A stretch of 64,000 nucleotides of DNA from Lachnospiraceae bacterium. Lineage in GTDB: Bacteria > Bacillota > Clostridia > Lachnospirales > Lachnospiraceae. Below the pieces are notes generated by a model. The model saw nothing but the letters and a program-made list of their open reading frames with translations, did not search any database and was not told the DNA's origin. The stretch covers positions 62,001 through 126,000 of the forward strand of contig SVDZ01000009.1 in the NCBI GenBank assembly GCA_015057625.1, in the 5' to 3' direction. Below are positions 53,136 to 64,000 of the stretch, piece after piece. Both the position numbers and the translations under genes were made by a program. The first letter of the stretch is position 1. The number at the start of each line of letters is the position of its first letter.

Positions 53136-54254
53136 TTATTTTACTTTAACTTTTACTGTTACTGTTTTTGTAGCAGGTAAATATTCATTATTACCGGCCG
53201 CATAAACTTTAACAACAATCTTATAATTGCCTTTTTTAGTTTTCTTCTTTACTGTAATTTTTCCAGTTTTTTTATTAACTGATAATCTTGGAGAAGAACC
53301 TTTGGATACTTTTTTGTATGTAACTTTACCAAATGCATTTGATACTTTAATAGCATTTGAAATTACCTGTTTTTTCTTTTTAACAATTTTGAATTTTGCT
53401 TTTACTTTTTTAGCCTTAACTGTAATAGTATTCGCTTTCTTAGCTACATTTGTAACCTTTTCTGTAGACTTTTCAGTAACTATCTCAGTTGTTTCTTCTT
53501 CTATTATTTCTGTAGTTACAACATGGAAAGTTCCATAAACTTTTCCTTCTTTTCTAATTGAAATCTCCATACCCGGATATGCAACAATTCCACCATACTG
53601 GAAGTCTCCAAGAACTACCCCATATCTCGGTGCATCTCCCGCTGCTATTCCGGAACCGTTAACGTCTAGTAATTTGCAGCTATAATCTTTGTATCCTGAA
53701 TAAGCATTTGCTTCAAAACCTTTTCCAATAGTACCTGAATATCCTGATTCAACAGGTTCAAATACTCCAGTTACTGTTTTAGAAGCTTTTATAGGAGAAT
53801 CTATTCCCTGAATAACCGCTCCTCTTTCCAAATTGCCTTTTTTTGCTTCTTCACCAAACGGCCATCCTACTAAAATACCAGCATTATCACCCGATTCAAT
53901 TTGATCAATTGACTTTTGGAACATCTCAAGTCCTTCTACTGTCATTTCGTAATCAACATATTTACCGTTTTCATAGTTAGTAACTTTAATCTTATCACCA
54001 ACTTTTAAAACGCCTTGAAGTACTCTTCCTGTAAATACAACCCCTCGTCCAGTAATAACAAACATATCTTCTGCATATAACAGAAAATTCTTAGTATTCG
54101 GATTTTCGTAATTTTCATCTGTTTCAGTTTGGAATTGTTCCTTTGCTGCATTTGTATCAGTATAATCAGCAAAAAACATTACTGATACGATTAACGCAAA
54201 ACTCAAAGCAACACAAATTCCTCTTTTTAACATGTTCATAGATTGATTTTTCAT
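53136..54254 (-). CDS. Secreted protein with EF-Tu domains II and III plus Ig-like repeat
   Basis: 372 residues. A signal peptide (1-37, ending DTNAAKEQ) is followed by a segment (about 56-155) closely matching EF-Tu domain II: AEDMFVITGRGVVFTGRVLQ versus [20 protein letters not shown], then GLEMFQKSIDQIESGDNAGI versus [20 protein letters not shown], and LERGAVIQG versus IERGQVLAK. Residues about 156-246 look like a degenerate domain III (GMEISIRKEGKVYGTFHVV resembles its end). The GTPase domain is absent. A threonine-rich linker leads to a lysine-rich Ig-like module (about 274-372). It should be exported and perhaps cell-wall bound. Role unknown; surface EF-Tu is a known adhesin in other bacteria. 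AAGGAG precedes the ATG. Confidence 0.85.
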   Translation of the reverse strand: MKNQSMNMLKRGICVALSFALIVSVMFFADYTDTNAAKEQFQTETDENYENPNTKNFLLYAEDMFVITGRGVVFTGRVLQGVLKVGDKIKVTNYENGKYVDYEMTVEGLEMFQKSIDQIESGDNAGILVGWPFGEEAKKGNLERGAVIQGIDSPIKASKTVTGVFEPVESGYSGTIGKGFEANAYSGYKDYSCKLLDVNGSGIAAGDAPRYGVVLGDFQYGGIVAYPGMEISIRKEGKVYGTFHVVTTEIIEEETTEIVTEKSTEKVTNVAKKANTITVKAKKVKAKFKIVKKKKQVISNAIKVSNAFGKVTYKKVSKGSSPRLSVNKKTGKITVKKKTKKGNYKIVVKVYAAGNNEYLPATKTVTVKVKVK

Positions 54255-54525
54255 AACATCACACTCCTTTAAAAAATTCTATACTCTCTGAACGTATATA
54301 AGATGTGATATAGGACACCGACTTATACTACCGTGTTACTCACCACTTAACACATATGCTCTTTAAGTAACAGTCTTCTCACATCCGATATATGTCAATT
54401 ATAAATCACTATGTAAAAATATACAACTCTATTGTTTTTGTCACTTTTATAGTGCAGTAATTCCTATAGTACTATGAATCCTTTTATCATTTTTATCTAT
54501 TTTTGATTATCTATCTACTAATATC

Positions 54526-54545
54526 AACGCTGAGGCGTTCTTGAA
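54526..54545. repeat. Dispersed palindrome, single copy
   Basis: AACGCTGAGGCGTTCTTGAA is the reverse of the first half of copies 1 and 2 at 44376 and 45620. The rest of 54255-54589 is AT-rich and holds no gene I can support. Confidence 0.6.
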
Positions 54546-54589
54546 CTACATGTGGGGACGGCAAAATGCGATAATGATTTGGTACATAA

Positions 54590-54631
54590 TTTAAAAATAA
54601 AGAGCGCGTTCAAAGAACACGCTCTTTATTT
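54590..54631 (-). terminator. Terminator of the rpoBC operon
   Basis: AAATAAAGAGCGTGTT and its complement form a long stem ending in TTTTT on the minus strand, immediately after the rpoC stop. Confidence 0.85.
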
Positions 54632-57600
54632 TTATTCATCAACTTCTGTTGTTTCTGTAACTTCATCTGCTTCATCGAATGAGAGGAAGTCATCATCTAA
54701 TTCTTCAACAACAGATTCCTTAACATCTGTATTAAGTTTTACGTTGTTGTATCTCTTCATACCTGTACCGGCTGGAATTAACTTACCGATAAGTACGTTT
54801 TCCTTAAGACCGATAAGTGGATCAATCTTACCTTTGATAGCTGCATCTGTAAGAACTCTTGTTGTCTCCTGGAATGAAGCTGCTGATAAGAATGAGTTTG
54901 TTGCAAGTGATGCCTTTGTGATACCAAGCATAATCTGCTCACCTGTAGCAAGTTCCTTACCTTCTTCTTCTAACATTTCATTAACTTCATTGAAATCAAG
55001 AACGTCAACTGATGTTCCAGGTAAGAACTCTGAATCACCGCATGTTTCAACTTTAATCTTCTTAAGCATCTGACGTACAATTACTTCGATATGCTTGTCG
55101 TTGATTTCTACACCCTGAAGTCTGTATACTCTCTGAACTTCACGAAGCATGTAATCCTGTACGGCACGAAGTCCTTTAATCTTTAATAAATCGTGTGGAT
55201 TAATACTACCTTCTGTAAGCTCATCACCTGCCTCAAGTACCGCACCGTCAAGAACTTTAATTCTTGATCCGTATGGAATGAGGTATGTCTTCTGCTCACC
55301 TGTCTCTTCGTTTGTAATAACAATCTCACGTTTCTTTTTATTTTCTACTACTTCAACTCTTCCGCCGAACTCTGCGATAATAGCAAGTCCCTTAGGTTTT
55401 CTTGCCTCGAAGAGCTCTTCTACTCTAGGAAGACCCTGTGTAATATCTCCACCGGCAACACCACCAGTATGGAAAGTACGCATTGTAAGCTGTGTACCAG
55501 GTTCACCGATTGACTGAGCTGCGATAATACCAACTGCTTCACCAACCTGTACTGCCTGACCTGTAGCCATATTTGCTCCGTAACACTTAGCACATACACC
55601 AACGTGTGATCTACATGTAAGAATTGTACGAATCTTAACCTTTGTAAGTGGGTTTCCGTTTTCATCAACACCCTTTGCCATTACATTAGCTGCACGCTTA
55701 GGTGTAATCATATGATTTGCTTTAACAATCATATTTCCGTCTTTATCGAAGATTGACTCAGCAGCATATCTACCTGTGATTCTCTCTTCAAGACTTTCAA
55801 TTACTTCATCACCATCCATGAATGCTGAGATTTCCATAAATGGAATCTTCTTTCCAGCAGAACAATCTACATCTCTGATAATGAGATCCTGAGAAACGTC
55901 TACAAGACGTCTTGTAAGGTATCCTGAATCGGCTGTTCTTAACGCTGTATCTGAAAGACCTTTTCTAGCACCGTGTGCTGAGATGAAGTACTCCAATACG
56001 TCAAGACCTTCACGGAAGTTAGCCTTAATAGGAAGTTCGATTGTTTTACCTGTTGTATCTGCCATAAGTCCACGCATACCGGCAAGCTGTTTGATCTGCT
56101 TGTCAGAACCACGGGCTCCTGACTTAGCCATCATGTTGATGTTGTTGTATTTATCAAGACCACCTAACAGATCCTTTGTAATCTGATCATCGGCATTCTG
56201 CCAAGTAGTGATAACTTCTTTGTATCTTTCTTCATCAGTAAGGAAACCTCTACGATAGTTCTTTGTGATTTTCTCAACTGTCTCCTGTGCCTGATTAAGA
56301 ATTTCTGCTTTACTTGCAGGAACTGTCATATCTGAAATTGATACTGTCATTGCAGCTCTTGTTGAATACTTGTAACCCATAGCCTTGATATCATCAAGAA
56401 CTTCTGCTGTCTTGATAGCGCCATGTGTGTTGATTACTTTTTCAAGAATCTGCTTTAACTGTTTCTTTCCAACGTGGAAATCAACTTCAAGTTCAAGGAA
56501 GTCTTTGTCTTCTTCTCTCTTAACGAAACCTAAATCCTGAGGAATGATTTCATTGAAAAGGCAACGACCAAGTGTAGTCTTAATTACACCTGTAACTTTC
56601 TCTCCGTTGTTGTTGTATACAGTTCTCTTAACTCTGATTTTCTGGTGTAATGTAATATCACCATTCTCATATGCTAAGATTGCCTGATTTACACTACTAT
56701 AGAACTTACCGATGAGTTCAGATGGTGTACAAATAATAGTTCTGTCACTATCTTCATCTGCGATAACTTTAATCATAGTGTCAATATGAATCTTCTGTGC
56801 ATCTAAAGCTTTGATAACCTCTGCTTCTGACTTGTATACCTTTTTGATACTGTCAGCAAGTTCTTTGTCTGCTGAGTAGTCAACCATCTTACCCATTGTA
56901 AGATAGTAAATACCAAGAACCATATCCTGTGAAGGAACGGCAACCGGCGCACCATCAGATGGTTTTAACAAGTTGTTTGGTGATAACAGAAGGAATCTAC
57001 ATTCTGCCTGTGCTTCCACTGATAATGGAAGATGGACAGCCATCTGGTCCCCGTCGAAGTCGGCATTGAACGCTGTACATACAAGTGGATGAAGCTTGAT
57101 AGCTTTTCCTTCTACAAGTATTGGCTCGAATGCCTGAATACCAAGTCTGTGAAGTGTAGGAGCTCTGTTAAGCATTACAGGATGTTCTTTGATTACTTCC
57201 TCAAGTACATCCCAAACTTCAGGCTGAAGTTTTTCAACCATAGTCTTGGCATTTTTAATATTGTGAGCAGTACCTGCTGCTACTAATTCTTTCATAACGA
57301 ATGGCTTGAATAATTCGATAGCCATTTCTTTTGGAAGACCGCACTGGTAAATCTTAAGTTCCGGTCCTACTACGATAACGGAACGTCCTGAGTAGTCAAC
57401 ACGCTTACCAAGAAGGTTCTGACGGAAACGTCCCTGCTTACCTTTAAGCATATCTGACAATGACTTAAGTGCTCTGTTACCAGGTCCTGTAACCGGACGT
57501 CCACGTCTACCATTGTCAATTAAAGCATCAACTGCTTCCTGAAGCATTCTCTTTTCATTTCTAACAATGATTTCAGGTGCTCCGAGATCAAGGAGTCTGT

Positions 57601-58423
57601 TAAGACGGTTGTTTCTGTTGATGATTCTTCTGTATAAATCATTAAGATCTGATGTTGCGAATCTACCACCATCTAACTGTACCATAGGTCTGATATCCGG
57701 TGGGATTACCGGGATAACATCAAGAATCATCCATTCAGGTCTGTTTCCTGAACTTCTGAATGCTTCAACTACCTCAAGTCTCTTAACAATCTTTGCTTTC
57801 TTCTGTCCTGTTGCTTCAAAAAGTTCTTTTGTGAGTTCCTCAGCATCTTTCTCAAGGTCAATTGCCTGAAGCAATTCTTTAATTGCCTCTGCACCCATAG
57901 CTGCTCTGAATGCTGTTGAGCCAAACTTTTCACAAGCTTCTCTATATTCTTTTTCTGATAAAATCTGTTTGTAATCAAGATCTGTTTCGCCCTTATCTAA
58001 TACTACATAAGATGCAAAATACAGTACCTTTTCAAGATCTCTTGGTGAAATTTCAAGGATAAGTCCCATTCTTGAAGGAATTCCCTTAAAATACCAAATG
58101 TGAGATACAGGGGCAGCAAGTTCAATGCTACCCATACGCTCTCTACGAACTGATGATTTTGTAATTTCAACTCCACATCTGTCACAGATTACGCCTTTAT
58201 ATCTGATTTTTTTGTACTTACCACAATGACATTCCCAGTCCTTGCTTGGTCCAAATATCTTCTCACAGAACAATCCGTCTTTTTCAGGCTTAAGTGTTCT
58301 GTAGTTGATTGTCTCAGGCTTTGTTACTTCACCTCTTGACCATTCTCTAATCTTTTCAGGTGACGCAAGTCCGATTTTGATTTTATCAAATGTGATCTGC
58401 TGATCATTATTCATATCTGGCAT
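54632..58423 (-). CDS. rpoC: RNA polymerase subunit beta'
   Basis: 1263 residues. The zinc-binding N-terminus [20 protein letters not shown], the catalytic magnesium site [12 protein letters not shown], the bridge helix and trigger loop region ([20 protein letters not shown]) and the second zinc site [20 protein letters not shown] are all present. The length agrees with Firmicutes RpoC. It forms the active centre of RNA polymerase with RpoB, 17 bases upstream. It ends with an acidic tail ([20 protein letters not shown]). AAGGGAG precedes the ATG. Confidence 0.98.
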   Translation of the reverse strand: MPDMNNDQQITFDKIKIGLASPEKIREWSRGEVTKPETINYRTLKPEKDGLFCEKIFGPSKDWECHCGKYKKIRYKGVICDRCGVEITKSSVRRERMGSIELAAPVSHIWYFKGIPSRMGLILEISPRDLEKVLYFASYVVLDKGETDLDYKQILSEKEYREACEKFGSTAFRAAMGAEAIKELLQAIDLEKDAEELTKELFEATGQKKAKIVKRLEVVEAFRSSGNRPEWMILDVIPVIPPDIRPMVQLDGGRFATSDLNDLYRRIINRNNRLNRLLDLGAPEIIVRNEKRMLQEAVDALIDNGRRGRPVTGPGNRALKSLSDMLKGKQGRFRQNLLGKRVDYSGRSVIVVGPELKIYQCGLPKEMAIELFKPFVMKELVAAGTAHNIKNAKTMVEKLQPEVWDVLEEVIKEHPVMLNRAPTLHRLGIQAFEPILVEGKAIKLHPLVCTAFNADFDGDQMAVHLPLSVEAQAECRFLLLSPNNLLKPSDGAPVAVPSQDMVLGIYYLTMGKMVDYSADKELADSIKKVYKSEAEVIKALDAQKIHIDTMIKVIADEDSDRTIICTPSELIGKFYSSVNQAILAYENGDITLHQKIRVKRTVYNNNGEKVTGVIKTTLGRCLFNEIIPQDLGFVKREEDKDFLELEVDFHVGKKQLKQILEKVINTHGAIKTAEVLDDIKAMGYKYSTRAAMTVSISDMTVPASKAEILNQAQETVEKITKNYRRGFLTDEERYKEVITTWQNADDQITKDLLGGLDKYNNINMMAKSGARGSDKQIKQLAGMRGLMADTTGKTIELPIKANFREGLDVLEYFISAHGARKGLSDTALRTADSGYLTRRLVDVSQDLIIRDVDCSAGKKIPFMEISAFMDGDEVIESLEERITGRYAAESIFDKDGNMIVKANHMITPKRAANVMAKGVDENGNPLTKVKIRTILTCRSHVGVCAKCYGANMATGQAVQVGEAVGIIAAQSIGEPGTQLTMRTFHTGGVAGGDITQGLPRVEELFEARKPKGLAIIAEFGGRVEVVENKKKREIVITNEETGEQKTYLIPYGSRIKVLDGAVLEAGDELTEGSINPHDLLKIKGLRAVQDYMLREVQRVYRLQGVEINDKHIEVIVRQMLKKIKVETCGDSEFLPGTSVDVLDFNEVNEMLEEEGKELATGEQIMLGITKASLATNSFLSAASFQETTRVLTDAAIKGKIDPLIGLKENVLIGKLIPAGTGMKRYNNVKLNTDVKESVVEELDDDFLSFDEADEVTETTEVDE

Positions 58424-58440
58424 GCTCTTACTCCCTTCTA

Positions 58441-61400
58441 TTATTCTTCGATATCAAGAGTTTCTTCAACATCATCAACTACCTGAAGCTCTCCATCAAC
58501 AAATTCCTCTGTTGTGTAGCCGGCACTGCTTAATTCTTCTTTTGAAGCCTGATTGTTGCTATCACTGTTGATAATCGCGTTAAGGTTTGTCTCACCATAA
58601 TCAATGCTTTCCTTGAGCTCGATTTCATTGTCGTTCTCATCTAATACAATTACGTCAAGAGCTAATGACTGTAATTCTCTTAAAAGAACCTTGAATGACT
58701 CAGGAATACCTGGTGTAGGGATATTCTCGCCTTTTACAATTGCTTCATATGTCTTAACACGTCCTACAATATCATCGGACTTAACTGTAAGAATTTCCTG
58801 AAGTGTGTATGATGCACCGTAAGCTTCAAGTGCCCAAACTTCCATTTCTCCAAATCTCTGTCCACCGAACTGAGCTTTACCACCAAGTGGCTGCTGAGTT
58901 ACTAATGAGTAAGGACCTGTTGAACGTGCATGGATCTTATCATCAACTAAGTGGTGAAGTTTGAGGTAATGCATGAATCCGATTGTAACAGGGCTGTCGA
59001 AATACTCACCTGTTCTACCGTCTCTAAGTCTTACCTTACCGTCACGTCCTAATGGAACACCCTTCCATTCTTCTCTATGATCGAGATGATCCTCAAGGTA
59101 CTGTAATGTCTCAGGAACTAACTTATCCTCATACTTAGCCTTGAATTCATCCCATTCTGTATTAACATAATCATTTGCCAACTCAAGAGTATCCATGATA
59201 TCTTTTTCGTTTGCTCCGTCAAATACCGGTGTGGCAATGTTAAATCCAAGTGCCTTTGCTGCAAGACTTAAGTGGATTTCAAGGACCTGTCCGATATTCA
59301 TACGCGAAGGTACACCCAATGGGTTAAGTACGATATCAAGTGGTCGTCCGTTTGGAAGGAATGGCATATCTTCTACAGGTAATACTCGTGAAACTACACC
59401 CTTATTACCATGACGACCAGCCATCTTATCACCAACGGAAATCTTTCTCTTCTGTGCAATATATATACGAACTGACTCGTTTACTCCCGGAGATAACTCG
59501 TCATTGTTCTCTCTCTTAAATACTTTAGCATCTACAACGATACCTGATTCACCGTGAGGAACCTTAAGAGATGTATCTCTAACCTCTCTCGCCTTCTCAC
59601 CGAAGATTGCTCTAAGAAGTCTCTCTTCAGCAGTAAGTTCTGTTTCTCCCTTTGGTGTAACCTTTCCTACAAGGATATCTCCGGCTCTTACTTCAGCACC
59701 GATTCTGATAATTCCTCTCTCGTCAAGGTTCTTCAATGTATCTTCACTTACACCCGGAATATCTCTTGTGATTTCTTCAGGTCCAAGTTTTGTATCTCTT
59801 GCTTCTGTCTCGTACTCCTCGATGTGGATAGATGTGTACACATCATCCTGAACAAGTCTTTCACTAAGAAGTACGGCATCTTCGTAGTTGTAACCTTCCC
59901 AAGTCATGAAACCGATAAGTGGGTTCTTACCAAGTGCGATTTCACCCTGTGAAGTTGATGCTCCGTCTGCGATAACCTGTCCTGCTTCAACATGCTCACC
60001 CTTGAATACGATTGGTCTCTGGTTGTAGCAGTTACTCTGGTTACTTCTCTGGAACTTAAGTAAATCGTATGTCTCTTTTGTTCCGTCATCATCATAAACC
60101 ATTGTGATAGCCTTTGATGTAGAACGCTCGATTGTACCTGCTCTCTTAGCTACGATACAAACACCTGAGTCAACAGCTGCTTTTCCTTCCATACCTGTAC
60201 CTACTACAGGAGCTTCTGTTGTAAGAAGTGGAACGGCCTGACGCTGCATGTTTGATCCCATGAGGGCACGGTTAGCATCATCGTTCTGAAGGAAAGGAAT
60301 CATTGATGTAGCAACTGAGAATACCATTCTAGGAGAAACGTCCATAAGGTCTACTTTCTTCTTCTGGAATTCTGAAGTCTCATCACGGTAACGTCCTGAT
60401 ACGTTACTGTTGATGAAGTGTCCTTCCTCATCTAATGGCTCATTAGCCTGAGCTACGATATAATTATCCTCTTCATCTGCTGTAAGATAAACTACTTCAT
60501 CTGTTACAACAGGATTAAGTGGATCAGTTTTGTCTACTTTTCTGTATGGTGCCTCAACGAAACCATATTCGTTGATTCTTGCATATGTCGCGAATGAGTT
60601 GATAAGTCCGATGTTAGGACCTTCAGGTGTCTCGATAGGACACATACGACCATAGTGTGTATAGTGAACGTCTCGAACCTCGAATCCGGCACGATCTCTT
60701 GAAAGACCACCTGGTCCTAAGGCTGATAAACGTCTCTTATGTGTCAACTCACCAAGAGGATTGTTCTGATCCATGAACTGTGACAACTGAGAACTTCCGA
60801 AGAACTCCTTAACAGCTGCAGTTACAGGTTTGATATTGATAAGAGTCTGTGGAGTAACAACTTCTAAATCCTGTGTTGACATTCTCTCACGAACAACTCT
60901 TTCCATTCTTGAAAGACCAATTCTGTACTGGTTCTGAAGTAACTCACCAACCGCACGAATTCTTCTGTTTCCTAAGTGGTCAATATCATCATTTGTACCA
61001 ACACCGTACTCTAAGTTAAGAAGGTAGTTGATTGATGTGATAATATCCTCTTTTGTAATGTGCTTTGGAATAAGTTCATGTACACTTCTGCTGATTGCTT
61101 CTTTGAGATCTTCTTCATTGTCATTCTCTTCAAGAATTTCAGCAAGTACAGGATAATAAACATCCTCTGTTATTCCAAGTTCTTTACAATCAAAATCAAC
61201 ATATGATGCAATGTCTACCATCATATTTGATAATACTTTTATGTTCTTTGTTTCTGTCTGAACCAAAACAAATGGTACGGCAGCATTCTGAATCTTAACA
61301 GCAATTTCTTCTGTAACTGTGGTTCCTGCTTCAGCTAATACTTCACCTGTTGTTGCATCAACAACATCTTCTGCAAGATTGAATCCCTTGATTCTGTTTT

Positions 61401-62256
61401 TGAATGCAAGTTTCTTGTTGAACTTATAACGTCCAACTTTTGCAAGATCATATCTCTTTGCATCAAAGAACATTCCTGTGATAAGTGACTCAGCACTGTC
61501 TACACTGAGAGGTTCACCCGGACGAATCTTACTGTATAAATCAAGAAGACCTGTCTCGTATGAGTCAGATTTATCTTTCTCAAAACTTGCAAGAATCTTT
61601 GGTTCCTCACCGAATAAATCAATAATCTCAGCGTTTGTACCAATTCCTAACGCTCTGATTAACACTGTAATAGGAACCTTTCTTGTTCTATCTACACGAA
61701 CGTTGAAAATGTCATTGGAATCTGTCTCGTATTCTAACCATGCTCCACGGTTTGGAATAACAGTTGACGCATATAACTCTTTTCCTACTTTATCATGAGT
61801 AATGTCATAATAAATACCCGGTGAACGTACCAACTGGCTTACGATTACTCGCTCTGCACCATTGATAACGAACGTTCCTGTCTCAGTCATCAGAGGGAGA
61901 TCACCCATAAAGATATCATGTTCTGTAAATTCCTCTGTTTCCTTGTTGTGAAGTCTAACCTTAACTTTTAATGGTGCTGAGTATGTTGCATCTCTTTCCT
62001 TACACTCAACGATAGTATACTTCTTTTCGTCAACGCAAAGCTTAAAGTCAACAAACTCAAGGCTTAAGTTCTGGTTAAAATCTTCAATAGGAGAGATATC
62101 ATCTAATACTTCTTTTAATCCATCTGATAAAAACCAATCATATGAGTTTCTCTGAACTTCGATAAGGTTAGGCATATCAAGAACTTCTTTCTGTCTTGAG
62201 TAGCTCATTCTTATTCCTTTTCCGGCTTTTACGGGACGCATTCTACTTTTCTCCAT
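58441..62256 (-). CDS. rpoB: RNA polymerase subunit beta
   Basis: 1271 residues from [20 protein letters not shown]; an ATG two codons earlier sits too close to AAGGGGTG. The rifampicin-binding segment is wild type in pattern: [20 protein letters not shown] then [20 protein letters not shown]. Other marks: [53 protein letters not shown]. It has an acidic C-terminal tail of about 50 residues. Unlike in many bacteria, rplJ and rplL are not directly upstream; a secreted protein gene is. Confidence 0.98.
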   Translation of the reverse strand: MEKSRMRPVKAGKGIRMSYSRQKEVLDMPNLIEVQRNSYDWFLSDGLKEVLDDISPIEDFNQNLSLEFVDFKLCVDEKKYTIVECKERDATYSAPLKVKVRLHNKETEEFTEHDIFMGDLPLMTETGTFVINGAERVIVSQLVRSPGIYYDITHDKVGKELYASTVIPNRGAWLEYETDSNDIFNVRVDRTRKVPITVLIRALGIGTNAEIIDLFGEEPKILASFEKDKSDSYETGLLDLYSKIRPGEPLSVDSAESLITGMFFDAKRYDLAKVGRYKFNKKLAFKNRIKGFNLAEDVVDATTGEVLAEAGTTVTEEIAVKIQNAAVPFVLVQTETKNIKVLSNMMVDIASYVDFDCKELGITEDVYYPVLAEILEENDNEEDLKEAISRSVHELIPKHITKEDIITSINYLLNLEYGVGTNDDIDHLGNRRIRAVGELLQNQYRIGLSRMERVVRERMSTQDLEVVTPQTLINIKPVTAAVKEFFGSSQLSQFMDQNNPLGELTHKRRLSALGPGGLSRDRAGFEVRDVHYTHYGRMCPIETPEGPNIGLINSFATYARINEYGFVEAPYRKVDKTDPLNPVVTDEVVYLTADEEDNYIVAQANEPLDEEGHFINSNVSGRYRDETSEFQKKKVDLMDVSPRMVFSVATSMIPFLQNDDANRALMGSNMQRQAVPLLTTEAPVVGTGMEGKAAVDSGVCIVAKRAGTIERSTSKAITMVYDDDGTKETYDLLKFQRSNQSNCYNQRPIVFKGEHVEAGQVIADGASTSQGEIALGKNPLIGFMTWEGYNYEDAVLLSERLVQDDVYTSIHIEEYETEARDTKLGPEEITRDIPGVSEDTLKNLDERGIIRIGAEVRAGDILVGKVTPKGETELTAEERLLRAIFGEKAREVRDTSLKVPHGESGIVVDAKVFKRENNDELSPGVNESVRIYIAQKRKISVGDKMAGRHGNKGVVSRVLPVEDMPFLPNGRPLDIVLNPLGVPSRMNIGQVLEIHLSLAAKALGFNIATPVFDGANEKDIMDTLELANDYVNTEWDEFKAKYEDKLVPETLQYLEDHLDHREEWKGVPLGRDGKVRLRDGRTGEYFDSPVTIGFMHYLKLHHLVDDKIHARSTGPYSLVTQQPLGGKAQFGGQRFGEMEVWALEAYGASYTLQEILTVKSDDIVGRVKTYEAIVKGENIPTPGIPESFKVLLRELQSLALDVIVLDENDNEIELKESIDYGETNLNAIINSDSNNQASKEELSSAGYTTEEFVDGELQVVDDVEETLDIEE

Positions 62257-62358
62257 TGACATTTCACCCCTTGTCTTATTTTTGTTTATTTATGGTAATT
62301 TTGTGGCATTCTGGGCGCAAAATGGCGCAAAAAGACCTATTACCACAGAGTAAAGAAC

Positions 62359-62388
62359 ATTGTAGCACAACTTTTACCAAAAAGTCAA
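62359..62388 (-). promoter_or_regulatory. Predicted promoter of rpoBC
   Basis: TTGACT (62388-62383) and TACAAT (62364-62359) with 18 bases between on the minus strand, about 95 bases before the start of translation. Confidence 0.65.
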
Positions 62389-62416
62389 GCGGTATTTTCA
62401 AAATAATTTTGTTATA

Positions 62417-62453
62417 AAAAGAGTGCTACACAAATTTGTGCAACACCCTCTTT
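62417..62453 (-). terminator. Terminator of the secreted protein gene
   Basis: AAAGAG-GTG-TGCACAAA and its complement TTTGTG...CTCTTTTT on the minus strand, between the 62489 gene and the rpoB promoter. Confidence 0.8.
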
Positions 62454-62488
62454 ATAATTATCCATCTCTTCAAGCCTGCGGCTTTTGA

Positions 62489-63418
62489 TTAATCTTTTTT
62501 AATTTTAATACTTTTAACTTTCGACCATTTTGAATGGTTCTTTCCATCTACAGATAATGATCTCACTCTGAAATAATATCTCTTTCCCTTTTTCACAGAT
62601 TTTAAAGTGAATTTAAATTTATTATTTACAGTTACACTCTTAAATTTTTTAAACTTTTTTGAAGTGCTATAATTCACTTCAAACGTTTTATTCTTATTCT
62701 TATTCCATTTTACAATTATCTTTCTATGTTTTTTCTGAACAGTACTTATAACCGGTTTTTTCAGCTTCTCTGCTTGAACCTGAGTTTGAGTCTCAGCCTC
62801 AGTTCCCACCTCATCCTTAACAAAAACTGCTGTGAGAATAATACTACAGAATGGATTTATTCTTGTATTGGCAAATTTATTTCCCTCAACAAAAACTGCA
62901 GCCGGTCCCGGTTTTCCATCTTTACTCCTTACTTTCCATTCCTGAAACTTGTAACCTTTTGCAGGTGTTGCATTTAATTGAACAAAAACTGTATTATAAC
63001 CGTTATATAAATCAGTCGAACTGGTTGCTGTTCCTTTTCCTTCAACCTCAATTTCAATCGTATAATTTTGAGGTTCCGGATAATCATAATTAATCTGCAC
63101 TACTTCGCTGTATGTATCGCCCAGCTTTGCACAGGCTTTTATAACTGCATCGTGATCCAACATTATAACCAAATCATATAAGGTTCGGCTTTCACTGATT
63201 CGTGGATCACTTCCGTCTATTGTGTAATAGATTTCTGCACCTTCTGTTTCGCAGAATATACTTACCGTTTCTAAAGGCGCTCCACCAGCCATAACATTCT
63301 TATCAAATGTAGGATTAGCTACTGTAACACTATCCGCCAAAGCTACTTTGTTTACACCTGTTGTTGCAAGTGCCACCACAACCAACATTACAATAAAATT
63401 TTTAAAAAGTTTTTTCAT
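62489..63418 (-). CDS. Secreted surface protein with chitobiase-like, InlB-repeat-like and FnIII domains
   Basis: 309 residues from MKKLFKNFIVMLVVVALATT, with AGGAG 8 bases upstream (an in-frame TTG lies 2 codons earlier). After the signal peptide (to about 28) comes a chitobiase C-terminal-like domain (about 34-108, AEIYYTIDGSDPRISESRTL), then a domain like InlB B-repeats (about 115-205, VQLNATPAKGYKFQEWKVRS, IILTAVFVKDE), and a lysine-rich fibronectin type III module (about 222-309, KIIVKWNKNKNKTFEVNYST, YYFRVRSLSVDGKNHSKWSK). There is no catalytic domain, so a binding or adhesion role is likely. The C-terminal module is similar in style to that of the EF-Tu-like protein, suggesting a shared surface location. 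Confidence 0.75.
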   Translation of the reverse strand: MKKLFKNFIVMLVVVALATTGVNKVALADSVTVANPTFDKNVMAGGAPLETVSIFCETEGAEIYYTIDGSDPRISESRTLYDLVIMLDHDAVIKACAKLGDTYSEVVQINYDYPEPQNYTIEIEVEGKGTATSSTDLYNGYNTVFVQLNATPAKGYKFQEWKVRSKDGKPGPAAVFVEGNKFANTRINPFCSIILTAVFVKDEVGTEAETQTQVQAEKLKKPVISTVQKKHRKIIVKWNKNKNKTFEVNYSTSKKFKKFKSVTVNNKFKFTLKSVKKGKRYYFRVRSLSVDGKNHSKWSKVKSIKIKKD

Positions 63419-63537
63419 AATCAATTCTCCTCTTTTTTCTTTTTTGAGTTTATGTCAACTCAACTTAATTATACTCTTCCCATTTCTTCAAGTAAACTAT
63501 AAATCGATGTATATTTCTTTCCCTGCTGAGATATTCA

Positions 63538-63566
63538 TTGATTATTATTCATTTTTCTTTTATAAT
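63538..63566 (+). promoter_or_regulatory. Predicted promoter of the last gene
   Basis: TTGATT (63538-63543) and TATAAT (63561-63566) on the plus strand, 17 bases apart, 40 bases before the ATG. Confidence 0.7.
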
Positions 63567-63605
63567 ACTCATTGAAAAAACTTAATATACAAAGGAGGTA
63601 GCTTA

Positions 63606-64000
63606 ATGATTTCATACGGAATATGTTTATTATTAGGTCTAATTTCAGCTGTTGTTCTCACAATACTTTTATACGTAATGGTTTTACCTGAGAGCAAAGC
63701 AAACACAGTTACTGGTTTCTTAAAATTCGTTCGCGATTTTTTCCTTTTCAAGAAATTGTATATTGAAGCTGTATTACGTTTCCTTTACACTTTCTCAACA
63801 TTATTCAGTATCTGTTTCGGTGTATTTTTACTTGTTGGTAAAAAACAGTCTTTTTCATTATTTTCAACAAGTGAAAGCAGCACTTTTGGATTAGGATTAT
63901 TCTTTATAGTCGTTTGTCCTATTCTTTTAAGAATCTCTTATGAACTTTTAATGCTCATGGTTATTCTTGTAACAAATGTTATTGCTATCAACGGCAAGCT
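63606..64000 (+). CDS. Membrane protein, DUF4282-like, 3' end cut off by window edge
   Basis: The frame is open from an ATG at 63606, with AAAGGAGG 7 bases upstream, to the right edge: at least 131 residues. Hydrophobic helices lie at about 4-24, 60-80 and 98-128. The order RDFFLFKKLYIEAVLRFLYT, GVFLLVGKK and ILLRISYELLMLMVILVTNV resembles the DUF4282 family, two-helix membrane proteins of unknown role. The extra N-terminal helix is not typical for it. The gene is divergent from the secreted protein gene and has its own promoter. Confidence 0.65.
   Translation, partial: MISYGICLLLGLISAVVLTILLYVMVLPESKANTVTGFLKFVRDFFLFKKLYIEAVLRFLYTFSTLFSICFGVFLLVGKKQSFSLFSTSESSTFGLGLFFIVVCPILLRISYELLMLMVILVTNVIAINGK

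Overview
The window looks like chromosome of an AT-rich, low-GC Gram-positive anaerobe of the Clostridia, most likely a gut Lachnospiraceae. This is inferred from four-subunit pyruvate:ferredoxin oxidoreductase genes, a carboxynorspermidine-type polyamine cluster, NiaR-type NAD control, strong AGGAGG ribosome binding sites, secreted proteins with Big2 and Ig-like modules, and the rpsL-rpsG-fusA-tuf and rpoB-rpoC operons. No rRNA, tRNA or CRISPR array was recognised. Almost all genes lie on the minus strand.

Layout. 1-5.8 kb: a truncated TolB-like propeller gene, an Lsa-like ABC-F gene behind an attenuator-type leader, small membrane proteins, a HAD phosphatase, a GNAT acetyltransferase and the fluoride channel CrcB. 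5.8-12.9 kb: a large secreted GH87-type alpha-1,3-glucanase, then small accessory genes including an aminoglycoside phosphotransferase, a second phosphotransferase-like gene with a degraded catalytic loop, and a DeoR regulator. 12.96-24.09 kb: a 10.5 kb integrative mobilizable element in the 3' end of tuf, bounded by a 52 bp duplication of the tuf end. It carries integrase, excisionase, XRE repressor, a VapE-type replication protein with an iteron array, a relaxase next to nested palindromes, and cargo (two NUDIX hydrolases, a cytidine deaminase-like protein, a nitrilase-family amidohydrolase and a sigma factor with a 350-residue extension). Beyond it lies a relic of an earlier related element. 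24-28.8 kb: the str operon. 28.9-32.8 kb: a GH16 laminarinase-like enzyme and a secreted protein of unknown function; both share an unnamed C-terminal domain with the GH87 protein.

32.9-36.6 kb: the NAD operon nadA-nadBC-niaR, with nadB fused in frame to nadC and a palindromic NiaR-type operator. 36.7-40.9 kb: a secreted Big2-serpin and small lipoproteins or membrane proteins. 40.9-44.2 kb: porCDAB. 44.4-52.4 kb: a polyamine cluster speD-speA-speE-speB-CASDH-nspC, whose intergenic spaces hold two tandem repeat arrays and dispersed palindromes. Upstream of speD a consensus promoter drives a roughly 460 nt hairpin-rich transcript ending at an intrinsic terminator. 53.1-54.3 kb: a secreted protein built from EF-Tu domains II and III without the GTPase domain. 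54.6-62.3 kb: rpoC and rpoB. 62.5-64 kb: another secreted surface protein and a truncated membrane protein gene.

The strongest candidates for undescribed biology are the exported EF-Tu-derived protein, the speD leader RNA, the C-terminal domain shared by three secreted proteins, and the nucleotide-metabolism and sigma-like cargo of the tuf-targeting element.
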